Notes: generated from the letters alone by a model not told the origin. A DNA stretch of 64,000 bases from Streptomyces sp. Tue6028 (GCF_002300165.1 NZ_MLCE01000023.1:1-64000); one strand, 5' to 3'; counted from the stretch's first letter, positions 9,783-19,497 are shown. Numbers and translations are program-made.

Positions 9783-10409
9783 ATGTCCCGCCTGTCGATC
9801 CCCGGCTCCGGACTCGCCAAGGGCCTGGCCGTCACCCTCCGCACGATGACGAAGAAGACCGTCACCGCGCAGTACCCGGACACCCAGCCCGAACTCCCGC
9901 CCCGCACCCGCGGCGTCATCGGCCTCTTCGAGGAGAACTGCACGGTCTGCATGCTGTGCGCCCGCGAGTGCCCCGACTGGTGCATCTACATCGACTCCCA
10001 CAAGGAGACGGTCCCGCCCGCGGCTCCCGGCGGCCGCGAGCGCAGCCGCAACGTCCTCGACCGCTTCGCCATCGACTTCTCCCTGTGCATGTACTGCGGT
10101 ATCTGCATCGAGGTCTGTCCTTTCGACGCGCTCTTCTGGTCCCCGGAGTTCGAGTACGCGGAGACCGACATCCACGAACTGACCCACGAGCGCGACAAGC
10201 TCCGCGAGTGGATGTGGACCGTCCCGGCCCCGCCCGCCCTCGATCCGAGCGCGGAGGAGCCGAAGGAGATCGCCGCCGCCCGCAAGGCCGCCGACAAGCT
10301 CGCCGCCGAGGAGGCCGCCGCGCAGGCCGAGACGGCGGCCCCGGCCCCGGCCGAGCCGCCGGCCGCGGACACCCCCGAACGCCCCGCGCAGCAGGACGGT
10401 GAGTCGTGA
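9783..10409 (+). CDS. nuoI: NADH-quinone oxidoreductase subunit I, two 4Fe-4S clusters
   Basis: Ferredoxin-like peripheral subunit, 208 residues. It has two complete 8-Fe ferredoxin motifs, CTVCMLCARECP and CMYCGICIEVCP, for the N6a and N6b clusters that pass electrons to NuoB. The C-terminal 50-60 residues are an Ala/Glu/Pro-rich extension (AAEEAAAQAETAAPAPAEP), similar in style to the NuoC tail. Without NuoE/F/G in this cluster, NuoI would be the natural entry point for reduced ferredoxin (inference). Stop overlaps nuoJ. Confidence 0.96.
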   Translation: MSRLSIPGSGLAKGLAVTLRTMTKKTVTAQYPDTQPELPPRTRGVIGLFEENCTVCMLCARECPDWCIYIDSHKETVPPAAPGGRERSRNVLDRFAIDFSLCMYCGICIEVCPFDALFWSPEFEYAETDIHELTHERDKLREWMWTVPAPPALDPSAEEPKEIAAARKAADKLAAEEAAAQAETAAPAPAEPPAADTPERPAQQDGES

Positions 10410-11068
10410 GCCTCGCAGCAGCCACGGCCGCGACGGCGCGGGCCACCACCGCAGCCGCCCAGAGCCACGGCTTCCTCTCCCCGACCGGCGTCGAGATCGC
10501 CTTCCTCCTCGTCGGCCTGGTCACCTTCGGCGCCGCGCTCGTCACCGTCACCACCAAGCAGCTGGTGCACGCCGCGCTGTGGCTCGTGGTGACGCTCGGC
10601 GGTCTCGCCGTCGAGTACCTCCTGCTCACCGCCGAGTTCATCGCCTGGGTGCAGGTCCTCATCTACGTCGGTTCCGTCGTCGTCCTCCTCCTGTTCGGAC
10701 TGATGCTCACCAAGGCGCCCATCGGCCGCTCCCCGGACGCCGACTCCGGCAACCGCTGGGCCGCCCTGGTGGTCGCCGTCGCCGCGGCGGCAGCCCTGGT
10801 CTGGGTCGTCGTCGACGCGTTCCGCACGACCTGGGTCGACCTGGGCGGCGCCCCCGCCGGATCCACCGAGGTGACCGGCGCGAGCCTCTTCCAGAGCTGG
10901 GTCCTTCCCTTCGAAGCGCTCTCCGTGCTCCTGCTCGCCGCCCTGGTCGGCGCGATCGTCCTGTCCCGCAAGGCGAAGGCGGACGCGGCGCCCACCCCGA
11001 GCGCCCGCACCGTCCCCGGCGCGCGGAACGTCCCGAACGGCCGGAGCGACAAGGAAGGGACCCGCTGA
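10406..11068 (+). CDS. nuoJ: NADH-quinone oxidoreductase subunit J
   Basis: Membrane subunit of about 220 residues with five hydrophobic segments. The conserved third helix region reads AEFIAWVQVLIYVGSVVVLLLFGLML. The C-terminal 35 residues are hydrophilic and variable. GTG start overlaps nuoI; TGATG overlap with nuoK. Confidence 0.94.
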   Translation: MSLAAATAATARATTAAAQSHGFLSPTGVEIAFLLVGLVTFGAALVTVTTKQLVHAALWLVVTLGGLAVEYLLLTAEFIAWVQVLIYVGSVVVLLLFGLMLTKAPIGRSPDADSGNRWAALVVAVAAAAALVWVVVDAFRTTWVDLGGAPAGSTEVTGASLFQSWVLPFEALSVLLLAALVGAIVLSRKAKADAAPTPSARTVPGARNVPNGRSDKEGTR

Positions 11069-11442
11069 TGCACCTCGCCTATCCCGCCGTGCTCTCCGCC
11101 CTCCTGTTCTGCACGGGTCTGTACGGAGTCCTCGCGCGCCGCAACGCGATCCTGGTCCTGATGTCCGTCGAGCTGATGCTCAACGCCGTCAACCTGAACC
11201 TCGTCGCCTTCGACGTCTGGCTCTCCAGGGCCGCGCGGGACACCCTGCACTCCGGCCAGGCCCTGACCCTGTTCACCATCGCCATCGCGGCCGCCGAGAT
11301 CGGCATCGGTCTGGCGATCGTCCTCGCCGTGTACCGCGGCCGCGGCACCTCGGACATCGACAAGCTCCGCGACAGCGCCGAGCCGCACGGCCCCGACGAG
11401 GCCACCGTCACGGCAGACGAGAAGGCTGAGGCCACCGCGTGA
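11068..11442 (+). CDS. nuoK: NADH-quinone oxidoreductase subunit K
   Basis: Three-helix Mrp-like membrane subunit, 124 residues. It has the family pattern LMSVELMLNAVNLNLVAF with the conserved membrane Glu, and a second Glu in IAAAEIGIGLAIVLAVYR. The C-terminal 25 residues are a charged extension. ATG overlaps the nuoJ stop; the stop overlaps nuoL. Confidence 0.95.
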   Translation: MHLAYPAVLSALLFCTGLYGVLARRNAILVLMSVELMLNAVNLNLVAFDVWLSRAARDTLHSGQALTLFTIAIAAAEIGIGLAIVLAVYRGRGTSDIDKLRDSAEPHGPDEATVTADEKAEATA

Positions 11443-13430
11443 CCACGACCACCCTCGCCGTCCTCGTCCCCCTCCTTCCGTTCCTGGGCGCCGCGGCCGG
11501 ACTGCTCCTCGGCCGCACGGCCCCCGGCTTCGTGCGTCCCCTCGCGGTCCTGCCGACCCTCACCTCGCTCGTCCTCGCCGTCCTCGTCGCCGTCCGCCAA
11601 GGCGGCGGCCCGGCCGTCGACTCGCACACCGAGCTCACCCCGACCGGCTCCGTCCCCATCGAACTCGCCCTGCACATCGACGGCTTCGCCGCCCTCGTCG
11701 CCGTACTCGTCGGCGTCGTCGCGTCCTGCGTGCAGATCTACTCGACGGGCTACCTGCGCGACGACCCGCGCTACCCCTCGTACGCCGCTCTCGTCTCCCT
11801 GTTCACCTCCGCGATGCTGCTCGTCGTCTACTCCGGCGACCTGATGGTGCTGCTGGTCGGCTGGGAGATCATGGGCATCTGCTCCTACTTCCTGGTCGGC
11901 CACTACTGGGAGACCCCCGAGGCCCGAGCCGCCTCCATCAAGGCCTTCCTGGTCACCAAGCTCGGCGACGTCCCCTTCCTCATCGGCCTGTTCGCCCTCG
12001 CCACCGACGCCGGGTCCTTCCGCATCACCACGGTCCTCGGCACCGTCGCGAGCGGCGGACTGCACCATCCGACGCTGGTCGCCCTGCTGCTCCTCGCCGG
12101 CGTGGCAGGCAAGTCGGCGCAGTTCCCGCTGCACACCTGGCTCCCCGACGCGATGGCGGGCCCCACGCCCGTCTCCGCGCTCATCCACGCCGCGACGATG
12201 GTCGCCGCCGGTGTCTACTTCATCGCCCGGCTCCTTCCCGTCTTCCAGGCCTCCTCGGCCGCGATGGTCGTCCTCGCCGTCATGGCCGCCGTCACGATGG
12301 CCGGTTCGGCGCTCGCCGCGCTCGCCCAGGACGACATCAAGCGCGTCCTCGCCTACTCGACGATCGGCCAGCTCGGCTACATGACCGGCGCCCTCGCCGT
12401 CGGCGACCGCGACGCCGCCGTCTTCCACCTCATGGCCCACGGCGCCTTCAAGGCCCTGCTGTTCCTCGCCGCCGGCGTGATCATCCACGCCTCCGGCACC
12501 AACTCGCTGGCCGTCATGTCCCGCATGAAGGACCTGCGACACCGCGTGCCGGACGCCTACTGGACGATGACCGTGGCGCTGCTCGCGCTCGCCGCGATCC
12601 CGCCGTTCAGCGGCTTCTTCTCCAAGGAGGCCGTCCTCGGCGCCGCCGAGCACGTCGCCACCGGTCACACCGAACACGCCCCCGGTGCCGCGGGCTGGAT
12701 CGTCCTCGTCTCCGGGCTGATCACCGCCGTGCTCACCGCCGCGTACGCCACCCGACTGTGGCTGCTGGCCTTCCGCGGCCAGGGCGCCGAGGCCCCCGAC
12801 CACGGCAGGCAGCCGCTCAGCATGACCGTCGTGCTGTGGGTGCTCGCCGTCCCGTCGCTCGTCTTCGGTCTGGCGTACGGCACGCTGCCCGACTGGTTCG
12901 ACGGCCGCGATCTGACACCGGTCCTCACCACCTCCGTCCTCGGAACAGGACTCGCCCTCGTCGGCGGACTGGTCACCTACGGCGCCTGGCGGCACACCAC
13001 CGCGATGGCGGCGCGCGTGCCCCTCGGTGCCGTCGTGGCCCACCCGGACGCCGACGCGGGGACGGTCGAGGCCGAGGCCATCGCTCTGCACGCGTCCGCG
13101 TTCGGTGACGTGGCCTACGCGCCCGACCCGGCGGACCCGGGCCGGCTGCTGCTCGGCCCGCTGCACCGCCACGCGGCCGTCGGCTTCCACCTCGACGCCG
13201 TGTACTCGGCGCTCTTCGTCCGGCCGGTCCAGGCCGGGGCCTCACTCGTACGGTTCCTCGACCGCGAGGTCGTCGACACCTACGTACGCGGTGCGGCGGC
13301 CCTACCCCGCTGGCTCGGTGCGGCCGTACGCCGCGCCCAGACCGGCAATGTGCAGACCTATGTGAGCGCGCTGCTCGCCGGCACCGTCGTCCTGGTGGTC
13401 GCCGCCCTCCTCGTCGCCACGGGAGCGTGA
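11439..13430 (+). CDS. nuoL: NADH-quinone oxidoreductase subunit L
   Basis: Largest antiporter-like proton-pumping subunit, 663 residues and 14 or more membrane helices. Typical blocks are VGWEIMGICSYFLVGHYW, KAFLVTKLGDVPFLIGLFAL, FPLHTWLPDAMAGPTPVSAL, DDIKRVLAYSTIGQLGYM and FKALLFLAAGVIIH, covering the lysines and histidines of the proton path. The C-terminal region (from about 560) contains the lateral helix and last helix. GTGA overlap with nuoK; nuoM begins 6 bases after the stop. Confidence 0.96.
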   Translation: MTTTTLAVLVPLLPFLGAAAGLLLGRTAPGFVRPLAVLPTLTSLVLAVLVAVRQGGGPAVDSHTELTPTGSVPIELALHIDGFAALVAVLVGVVASCVQIYSTGYLRDDPRYPSYAALVSLFTSAMLLVVYSGDLMVLLVGWEIMGICSYFLVGHYWETPEARAASIKAFLVTKLGDVPFLIGLFALATDAGSFRITTVLGTVASGGLHHPTLVALLLLAGVAGKSAQFPLHTWLPDAMAGPTPVSALIHAATMVAAGVYFIARLLPVFQASSAAMVVLAVMAAVTMAGSALAALAQDDIKRVLAYSTIGQLGYMTGALAVGDRDAAVFHLMAHGAFKALLFLAAGVIIHASGTNSLAVMSRMKDLRHRVPDAYWTMTVALLALAAIPPFSGFFSKEAVLGAAEHVATGHTEHAPGAAGWIVLVSGLITAVLTAAYATRLWLLAFRGQGAEAPDHGRQPLSMTVVLWVLAVPSLVFGLAYGTLPDWFDGRDLTPVLTTSVLGTGLALVGGLVTYGAWRHTTAMAARVPLGAVVAHPDADAGTVEAEAIALHASAFGDVAYAPDPADPGRLLLGPLHRHAAVGFHLDAVYSALFVRPVQAGASLVRFLDREVVDTYVRGAAALPRWLGAAVRRAQTGNVQTYVSALLAGTVVLVVAALLVATGA

Positions 13431-13436
13431 GCAGGC

Positions 13437-15014
13437 GTGATCGATATCAGTGAATCCGTGATGCAGATCCTTCTCGCGTTCATCGTGGTCGGCCCGCTCA
13501 TCGGGGCCGCGGCGGCTCTTCTGCCCGCCCCGCCCGGGCTGAAGGGGAAGTCGCCCGACCAGGCCGTACTGCGGCACGGGGTGACCGTCACCGGCGTCGT
13601 GCTCATCGCGGCGATCGTCCTCGCGCTCGGCTTCGACCACGACCAGCCGTCGAAGATGCAAGCCACGACGGACATCAGCTGGATCCCCGCACTCGACGTG
13701 CGCATCCACCTCGGTGTCGACGGCATTTCCCTCCCCCTTCTGGTCCTGACCGCGCTGCTGACCTTCCTGTGCGCGCTGTACAGCTACTTCAAGATGCCCG
13801 CGGGCCCGACCCCGAAGGCCTTCGTCGCGTTGCTGCTCGTCCTCGAGTCCGGCACCCTCGCGACCTTCGCCGTCCTCGACCTGCTGCTGTTCTTCCTCGC
13901 CTTCGAGACGGTGCTCATCCCGATGTACTTCCTCATCGCCCGGTGGGGCGGTGCGGAGCGCCAGGCCGCGGCCTGGAAGTTCATCCTCTACACGCTGCTC
14001 GGTTCGGTCGTCATGCTGCTGGGCCTGCTCCTGATCGGGATCAAGGCGGGCACATTCGACATGGTGGCACTCGCCACTGACAACGGCCGGTCGCTGACCA
14101 CATCCGTGCAGGTCGTCGCCGTTCTGGCGATCGGGATCGGGCTCGCGGTCAAGACGCCGATGTGGCCGCTGCACAGCTGGCTGCCGGACGCGCACACCGC
14201 CGCGCCGACCGTCGGTTCGGTCCTGCTGGCCGGCGTCCTGCTCAAGATGGGTACGTACGGATTCGTCCGGATCCTGCTGCCGATCGCGCCGGACGGCATG
14301 CACACCTTCGCGCCGTACCTCGCGGCCTTCGCCGTGGTCGGGATCATCTACGGATCGCTGGCCTGTCTGGCCCTGGCCAAACAGGGCGCGAAGGGCGACC
14401 TCAAGCGGCTCATCGCCTACTCGTCCGTCGGCCACATGGGCTTCGTCCTGCTCGGCATCGCGACCATGACCCCGACCGGGGTGAACGGCGCGCTGTTCGC
14501 CAACATCGCGCACGGCCTCATCACCGGCCTCCTCTTCTTCCTCGTCGGGGCGCTGAAGGACCGCACGGGCACCACCGACCTCGACGCCCTCGCCGAGGAG
14601 ACCGGCGCCGCGCTCTACGGCAAGGCGCCCCGCCTCGGCGGACTCCTCGCCTTCGCCGCCGTCGCCTCGCTCGGACTGCCGGGCCTCGCCGGGTTCTGGG
14701 GGGAGATGCTGGCGCTGTTCGGCGCGTTCGATCCCGCCGACGACCTCAGCCGCCCCGCGTATCTGACCTTCATGGCGATCGCCGCGTTCGGCACCCTGCT
14801 CACCGCCGCGTACATGCTGGTCGTCGTGCGCCGCGTCTGCATGGGCGCCACCCCGCAGCCGGGCAGCCCGAAGCTCGCCGACGTCCAGAGCTACGAGTTC
14901 GCCGCCTGGACGCCGCTCGTCGCCCTCACCGTCGTCGCCGGCCTGTGGCCCAGGGCCCTCCTCGGCCTCACCGACCCGGCCGTCCAGCAGCTCCTCGCAG
15001 GAGGCACCCGATGA
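13437..15014 (+). CDS. nuoM: NADH-quinone oxidoreductase subunit M
   Basis: Antiporter-like proton-pumping subunit, 525 residues, about 14 helices. Conserved features are FFLAFETVLIPMYFLIARWG with the essential Glu, MWPLHSWLPDAHTAAPTVGS, LKRLIAYSSVGHMGFVLLG and the later PRLGGLLAFAAVASLGLPG. The GTG at 13437 places the first membrane helix about 10 residues in. ATGA overlap with nuoN. Confidence 0.96.
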   Translation: MIDISESVMQILLAFIVVGPLIGAAAALLPAPPGLKGKSPDQAVLRHGVTVTGVVLIAAIVLALGFDHDQPSKMQATTDISWIPALDVRIHLGVDGISLPLLVLTALLTFLCALYSYFKMPAGPTPKAFVALLLVLESGTLATFAVLDLLLFFLAFETVLIPMYFLIARWGGAERQAAAWKFILYTLLGSVVMLLGLLLIGIKAGTFDMVALATDNGRSLTTSVQVVAVLAIGIGLAVKTPMWPLHSWLPDAHTAAPTVGSVLLAGVLLKMGTYGFVRILLPIAPDGMHTFAPYLAAFAVVGIIYGSLACLALAKQGAKGDLKRLIAYSSVGHMGFVLLGIATMTPTGVNGALFANIAHGLITGLLFFLVGALKDRTGTTDLDALAEETGAALYGKAPRLGGLLAFAAVASLGLPGLAGFWGEMLALFGAFDPADDLSRPAYLTFMAIAAFGTLLTAAYMLVVVRRVCMGATPQPGSPKLADVQSYEFAAWTPLVALTVVAGLWPRALLGLTDPAVQQLLAGGTR

Positions 15015-16510
15015 GCTCCTTGGTCCAGTCCGTCGACTGGCTCGCCATCGCGCCGCCCACCCTCGCCGCGGTCGTCGGACTCGTCGTGCTCGTCGCCGAC
15101 CTGTTCATCGGCGACGCCAGGAAAGCCGTCCTCGGCTGGGTGTCGGTGGCGGGCCTCGCCGCGTCCGCGCTGATGCTGCTGCCCCTCCTGGACGGCGACC
15201 GCGCCACCTTCTGCCTGACCGGCGACGCCAATGTCTGCAGCTACACGGCGGACCGGTTCACCCTCGTCATCCAGTTCCTCGTCCTCGGCGGCGCGCTTCT
15301 GGCAGCCCTGCTGTCGGTCACGGCCATCAAGGACGCCGACCGGGAACTCCCCGAGGGGGAGTACTGGTTCCTGCTGCTCTCCTCGGCCGCCGGTGCCGCT
15401 CTGCTGCCCGCCTCCCGCGACCTCGCGACCCTCATCGTCGCCCTGGAGGTCGCCTCGCTGCCCGCCTTCGCGCTCGTCGGCATCAAGTACGGCGACAGGA
15501 AGTCCTCCGAAGCGGCCCTGAAGTTCTTCCTGTCCTCGGTCACCGCGACCGCCGTGAGCCTGATGGGCATCAGCTTCGTCTACGCGACGACCGGCACCCT
15601 CTACCTCACCCGGATCGCGGACAAGATCCAGAAAGTCGACGGACAGTTCGACACCCTCGCCCAGACCGGCGTCGTCCTCACCCTCGTCGGCTTCGCCTTC
15701 AAGACGGCGGCCGTGCCCTTCCACTTCTGGGTGCCCGACACCTACGTGGGAGCGCCCCTGCCGATCGCCGCGTACCTCTCGGTCGTCGGCAAGGCGGTCG
15801 GCTTCTCCGGGCTGATCCTCGTCACCGTCGTCGCCTTCCCGTCCTACGCGGACGTCTGGGGCCCGGCCCTGGCCGCACTCGCCGCCCTCACCATGACGGT
15901 GGGCAACGTCGGAGCCCTGCGGCAGACGGCCACGCGCGCGTACAGCGCGGTACGCCTGCTCGCCTGGTCCTCGGTCGGCCAGGCCGGCTACCTCCTGGTG
16001 CCGATCGCGGCCGCCGCCTACTCCAAGGACGCCGAGAAGGCCATCGGCTCCACCGTCGCCTACGCCCTCATGTACGCCGCCGTGAACCTGGGCGCCTTCG
16101 CCGTGGCCGCCGTCGTCGGCCGCAGAAGCCGCCTGAACCGCATCAGCGACTACCGGGGCCTGTACGCGCAGAGCCCCCTGTCGGCGCTGCTCCTGGGCTT
16201 CTTCCTGCTCTGCCTCGCAGGACTGCCCCCGGGCATCATCGGCCTCTTCGCCAAGGTCACCGTGTTCTCGGCGGCCGTCGACGCCGGGCTCGGCTGGCTG
16301 GCCGTGGTCATGGCCGTCAACGTCGTGATCGCGCTCTTCTACTACCTCCAGTGGACGACGCTGCTCTTCCGTGCCCCCGAAGGCGAGCCGGTCAAGCACC
16401 GTGTGCCGGCCCCGCTCACGGCCGCGCTCGCCCTGACGGCCGTACTCGGCATCGCGCTGTCCGGCGCGCCCCAGCTGGTCCTGAGGTTCTCCGCGACCGG
16501 ACTCTTCTGA
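15011..16510 (+). CDS. nuoN: NADH-quinone oxidoreductase subunit N
   Basis: Third antiporter-like subunit and last gene of the nuo cluster; 499 residues, about 14 helices. Blocks seen are LATLIVALEVASLPAFALVG, EAALKFFLSSVTATAVSLMG, AAVPFHFWVPDTYVGAPLP, AVRLLAWSSVGQAGYLLVP and LFLLCLAGLPPGIIGLFAK-like text. The start overlaps the nuoM stop. With A, H, J, K, L, M and N all intact, the membrane arm is complete. Confidence 0.96.
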   Translation: MSSLVQSVDWLAIAPPTLAAVVGLVVLVADLFIGDARKAVLGWVSVAGLAASALMLLPLLDGDRATFCLTGDANVCSYTADRFTLVIQFLVLGGALLAALLSVTAIKDADRELPEGEYWFLLLSSAAGAALLPASRDLATLIVALEVASLPAFALVGIKYGDRKSSEAALKFFLSSVTATAVSLMGISFVYATTGTLYLTRIADKIQKVDGQFDTLAQTGVVLTLVGFAFKTAAVPFHFWVPDTYVGAPLPIAAYLSVVGKAVGFSGLILVTVVAFPSYADVWGPALAALAALTMTVGNVGALRQTATRAYSAVRLLAWSSVGQAGYLLVPIAAAAYSKDAEKAIGSTVAYALMYAAVNLGAFAVAAVVGRRSRLNRISDYRGLYAQSPLSALLLGFFLLCLAGLPPGIIGLFAKVTVFSAAVDAGLGWLAVVMAVNVVIALFYYLQWTTLLFRAPEGEPVKHRVPAPLTAALALTAVLGIALSGAPQLVLRFSATGLF

Positions 16511-16723
16511 CCGACGCGGCCACAGGCACGGGCACCTCGCACCGCACGCGCGCACGCGTGGCCGCCGTCCGCCATCACCCGGACGGCCCACGCGCGCCGG
16601 TGGGCGCACAAGGGAACTAGTGCTCCCCGTCTGGCGTTGACCAGTACGGGAGGGTCCACTGAAGAGTGGAAGCAGCATCAGCAAGCAAAGGGTTCCCCTG
16701 CCGCACCACTTGGAGGGCGTACC

Positions 16724-17587
16724 GTGCACCGCCGGCACAACGGGCTCAGGACCGCCGTACTCCTCGGGGGACTGTCCGCACTCATCATCGTCATCGGCAG
16801 TTTCTTCGGGCGTACCGGTCTCGTCGTCGCGCTGTTCGTCGCCATCGGCACGAACGCGTACGCGTACTGGAACAGCGACAAACTGGCTCTACGCGCGATG
16901 CGCGCCCGCCCGGTCAGCGAATTCGAGGCCCCGGCGCTGTACCGCATCGTCCGCGAGCTCTCCACCCAGGCCCGCCAGCCCATGCCGCGCCTGTACATCT
17001 CCCCGACGGAGGCACCGAACGCCTTTGCGACGGGCCGCAACCCGCGCAACGCCGCGGTGTGCTGCACCGAAGGCATCCTGCGCATCCTGGACGAGCGCGA
17101 GCTGCGCGGAGTCATCGGCCACGAACTCAGCCACGTCTACAACCGCGACATCCTGATCTCGTCCGTCGCCGGCGCCCTCGCGTCCGTGATCATGTTCCTG
17201 GTCAACTTCGCCTGGCTCATCCCGATCGGCCGGTCCAACGACGACGACGGCCCGGGCATCCTCGGCCTGCTGCTGATCATGATCCTCGGCCCGCTCGCGG
17301 CGTCCCTCATCCAGCTCGCCATCAGCCGCTCCAGGGAGTACGAGGCCGACGCCTCCGGCGCCCACATCACCGGTGACCCCCTCGCCCTCGCGAGCGCGCT
17401 GCGCAAGCTCGACGCGGGCACCAAGCAGTTGCCGCTGCCCCCGGAGCCGCGGATCGAGACCGCCAGCCACATGATGATCGCCAACCCCTTCCGTCCGGGC
17501 CAGGGAATGTCGAAGATGTTCTCCACGCACCCGCCGATGGCGGAGCGCATCGCCCGTCTCGAGCAGATGGCAGGTCGCCAGCAGTGA
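16724..17587 (+). CDS. htpX: HtpX-family M48 zinc metalloprotease
   Basis: Integral-membrane metalloprotease that degrades damaged membrane proteins, 287 residues. Two helices precede the catalytic region (AVLLGGLSALIIVIGSFFG; LVVALFVAIGTNAYAYW). The zinc motif is VIGHELSHVYNRD and the third ligand Glu lies in SREYEADASGA. Two further helices lie between (ASVIMFLVNFAWLIP; GLLLIMILGPLAASL). The GTG at 16724 is chosen because GGAGGG sits 6 bases upstream; a 29-residue longer frame lacks such a site. The stop overlaps the next gene. Confidence 0.92.
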   Translation: MHRRHNGLRTAVLLGGLSALIIVIGSFFGRTGLVVALFVAIGTNAYAYWNSDKLALRAMRARPVSEFEAPALYRIVRELSTQARQPMPRLYISPTEAPNAFATGRNPRNAAVCCTEGILRILDERELRGVIGHELSHVYNRDILISSVAGALASVIMFLVNFAWLIPIGRSNDDDGPGILGLLLIMILGPLAASLIQLAISRSREYEADASGAHITGDPLALASALRKLDAGTKQLPLPPEPRIETASHMMIANPFRPGQGMSKMFSTHPPMAERIARLEQMAGRQQ

Positions 17588-17976
17588 AGACAATCCTGAA
17601 CGTCATTTGGCTCGTCCTGAGCGGCTTCTGGCTGTTCCTCGGCTACCTGGCCGCGGGGGTGATCCTGTGCATCACCATCATCGGCATCCCGTTCGGCATC
17701 GCGGCCTTCCGTATCGGCATCTACGCGCTGTGGCCGTTCGGTTATACGACGGTGGAGCGCCGCGACGCGGGTGCCCCTTCCTGCATCGGCAACGTCCTGT
17801 GGCTGGTCCTGGCGGGCTGGTGGCTCGCCCTGGCCCACATCGTCACGGGTGTGCTGCTGTGCATCACGATCATCGGCATCCCGTTCGGCATCGCCAACTT
17901 CAAGCTCATCCCGGTCTCGCTGCTCCCCCTGGGACGCGAAATCGTGCGTACGGACCAGCCGTTCGCGTCGCGCTAG
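17584..17976 (+). CDS. YccF domain (DUF307) inner membrane protein
   Basis: Membrane protein of 130 residues made of two homologous halves. Each half carries a pair of helices around the near-identical motif LCITIIGIPFGIA, which is the hallmark of the YccF family. The function of the family is not known. GTGA overlap with htpX suggests translational coupling and a shared envelope role. Confidence 0.85.
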   Translation: MKTILNVIWLVLSGFWLFLGYLAAGVILCITIIGIPFGIAAFRIGIYALWPFGYTTVERRDAGAPSCIGNVLWLVLAGWWLALAHIVTGVLLCITIIGIPFGIANFKLIPVSLLPLGREIVRTDQPFASR

Positions 17977-17979
17977 CGC

Positions 17980-18879
17980 ATGGGCGCGGGGGAGGGACCG
18001 CCGAGATACCTGCTGCTGTCGTACGACACGGCGGGCGAACTCGGCGGCACGGTCGCGCTGGAGGAGACCTGGGCCCGGTGCGCCGACTGCGAGGGCCTGT
18101 TCGACGCCCCGCCCCCGCCGGCGCACGAGGTGCGAGAACCGCACGACCGCGCGTCACCCGATGAACCCCTGTACGGGCGGCAGCCAGAACCGCCGGAGCC
18201 GCCTCTGCGGCTGCTCGGCTGCACTCCTCTCGGAGCCCTCCAACGGGCTCTGAACGCGGGCGAGGAAGACCTAGGCCACGCGAAGCTGCTGCGCCTCGAC
18301 GTGACCGGCCGCGCCGTCCAGACCGCCGTCGAGGGCGAACTCACCGCATGGATGCCCTCCGCACACGGCCCCGGCCTCGTGGACCTCACGCTCGACCCCT
18401 GGTCGGAGCGACCGCCGAGTGCGGCGTCCGAGGTCTGGGACCTGTGGTGGCAGGGCCGCCCGACGACAGCCAACGCCTGGGCCGGCTGCGGGCCCGAGGG
18501 CCGCGCCTTCTGGCTTCGCACCGCCGCGGTGAACCGCGCCGCCGGGCAGCCGGACACACCCGCCGGGACCACCCATCACCTCGACGGCCGCCACGTCACC
18601 GACGAGCACGGCTTCTTCTGCGCGCTCGGCGAAGCCGTGAACGGCCCCGGCGGCTACTTCGGGCGGGACCTCGACACCCTCGACGAATGCCTGAACGGCG
18701 GCTGGGGCGCGGCCTGGCCGTTCACGCTGATCTGGCACGACGCGGACGTCGCCCGAGCCCGTCTCGGCGCCGCCCGCGGCCACCCGGACGCCACCCCGCA
18801 CCCCGGCCGACGCCCGCCGGACTTCGAGGAACTCCTCGCCCACCTCGCCGGAAGAGCCGTCGACGTCCGGCCCGTCTGA
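17980..18879 (+). CDS. Barstar (barnase inhibitor)-like protein with an N-terminal extension
   Basis: Cytoplasmic protein of 299 residues. The C-terminal 90 residues match the barstar fold: HHLDGRHVTDEHGFFCALGE, then NGPGGYFGRDLDTLDECLNG (split here for length) and FTLIWHD. Barstar binds and inhibits guanyl-specific secreted RNases. The N-terminal 190 residues are not recognised. They contain CADC and DLWWQGRPTTANAWAGCG, a layout seen in larger streptomycete barstar relatives. No barnase-like RNase gene is visible nearby. The start lies 3 bases after the yccF stop. A SUKH protein follows. Confidence 0.75.
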   Translation: MGAGEGPPRYLLLSYDTAGELGGTVALEETWARCADCEGLFDAPPPPAHEVREPHDRASPDEPLYGRQPEPPEPPLRLLGCTPLGALQRALNAGEEDLGHAKLLRLDVTGRAVQTAVEGELTAWMPSAHGPGLVDLTLDPWSERPPSAASEVWDLWWQGRPTTANAWAGCGPEGRAFWLRTAAVNRAAGQPDTPAGTTHHLDGRHVTDEHGFFCALGEAVNGPGGYFGRDLDTLDECLNGGWGAAWPFTLIWHDADVARARLGAARGHPDATPHPGRRPPDFEELLAHLAGRAVDVRPV

Positions 18880-18930
18880 GGGTTTTCCACAGGCTGCCCG
18901 ATTGTCAGTGGCGCGCTGCATCATGAACCC

Positions 18931-19497
18931 ATGACCGAAATCGAGCAGTTGCTGGCACGGGTCTCCTCCGAGGCCCGCAACACCCGGCCGTGGGGCTGGC
19001 CTTCGCTCCCCGCTCCCGTGGACCGGGCCGCGGTCGCCCGCGCCGAGGCCACCCTGGGCTTCCCGCTGCCGCCCCTGCTCGCCGCGCTCTATCTGCGGAT
19101 AGGAGACGGCGGATTCGGCCCGTCCTACGGCCTGCTGCCCCTGCTCGACGGTCCGCCGTCGGGCGAGCCGGCAGCCGTCCCGCAGTACCTCGCCAACCGC
19201 AAGAGCGCCCGCAAGGACCCTGACTGGCCCTGGCCGGAGGGCGTCCTGCCGATATCCCACTGGGGCTGCGGCATGTACGCGTGCGTGGACTGCCACGACC
19301 CCAGGGGCCCGGTCCTGCTCTTCGAGCCGAACGGCGACGCGGCCGAGGAAGCCTGGTTCGTCGACGCACCCGACCTCACGACCTGGCTGCGCACCTGGCT
19401 CGACGGCACGGGCTGGTACGAGGAGGCCAACGACGGCGCGGACCTGGCCCTCTGGCCCGACTTCCGCATACGCACCACGACGGCCCAGGCCTCCTAG
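18931..19497 (+). CDS. SMI1/KNR4 (SUKH) family protein
   Basis: Protein of 188 residues with the SUKH fold pattern: an N-terminal helix, the family stretch RAEATLGFPLPPLLAALYLRIGDGGFG, then PISHWGCGMYACVDCHDP and a late LTTWLRTWLDGTGWYEE. SUKH proteins are common immunity proteins against nuclease and other polymorphic toxins, but also occur as general scaffolds. With the upstream barstar-like gene it forms a two-gene immunity-like cluster with no toxin visible. Confidence 0.82.
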   Translation: MTEIEQLLARVSSEARNTRPWGWPSLPAPVDRAAVARAEATLGFPLPPLLAALYLRIGDGGFGPSYGLLPLLDGPPSGEPAAVPQYLANRKSARKDPDWPWPEGVLPISHWGCGMYACVDCHDPRGPVLLFEPNGDAAEEAWFVDAPDLTTWLRTWLDGTGWYEEANDGADLALWPDFRIRTTTAQAS

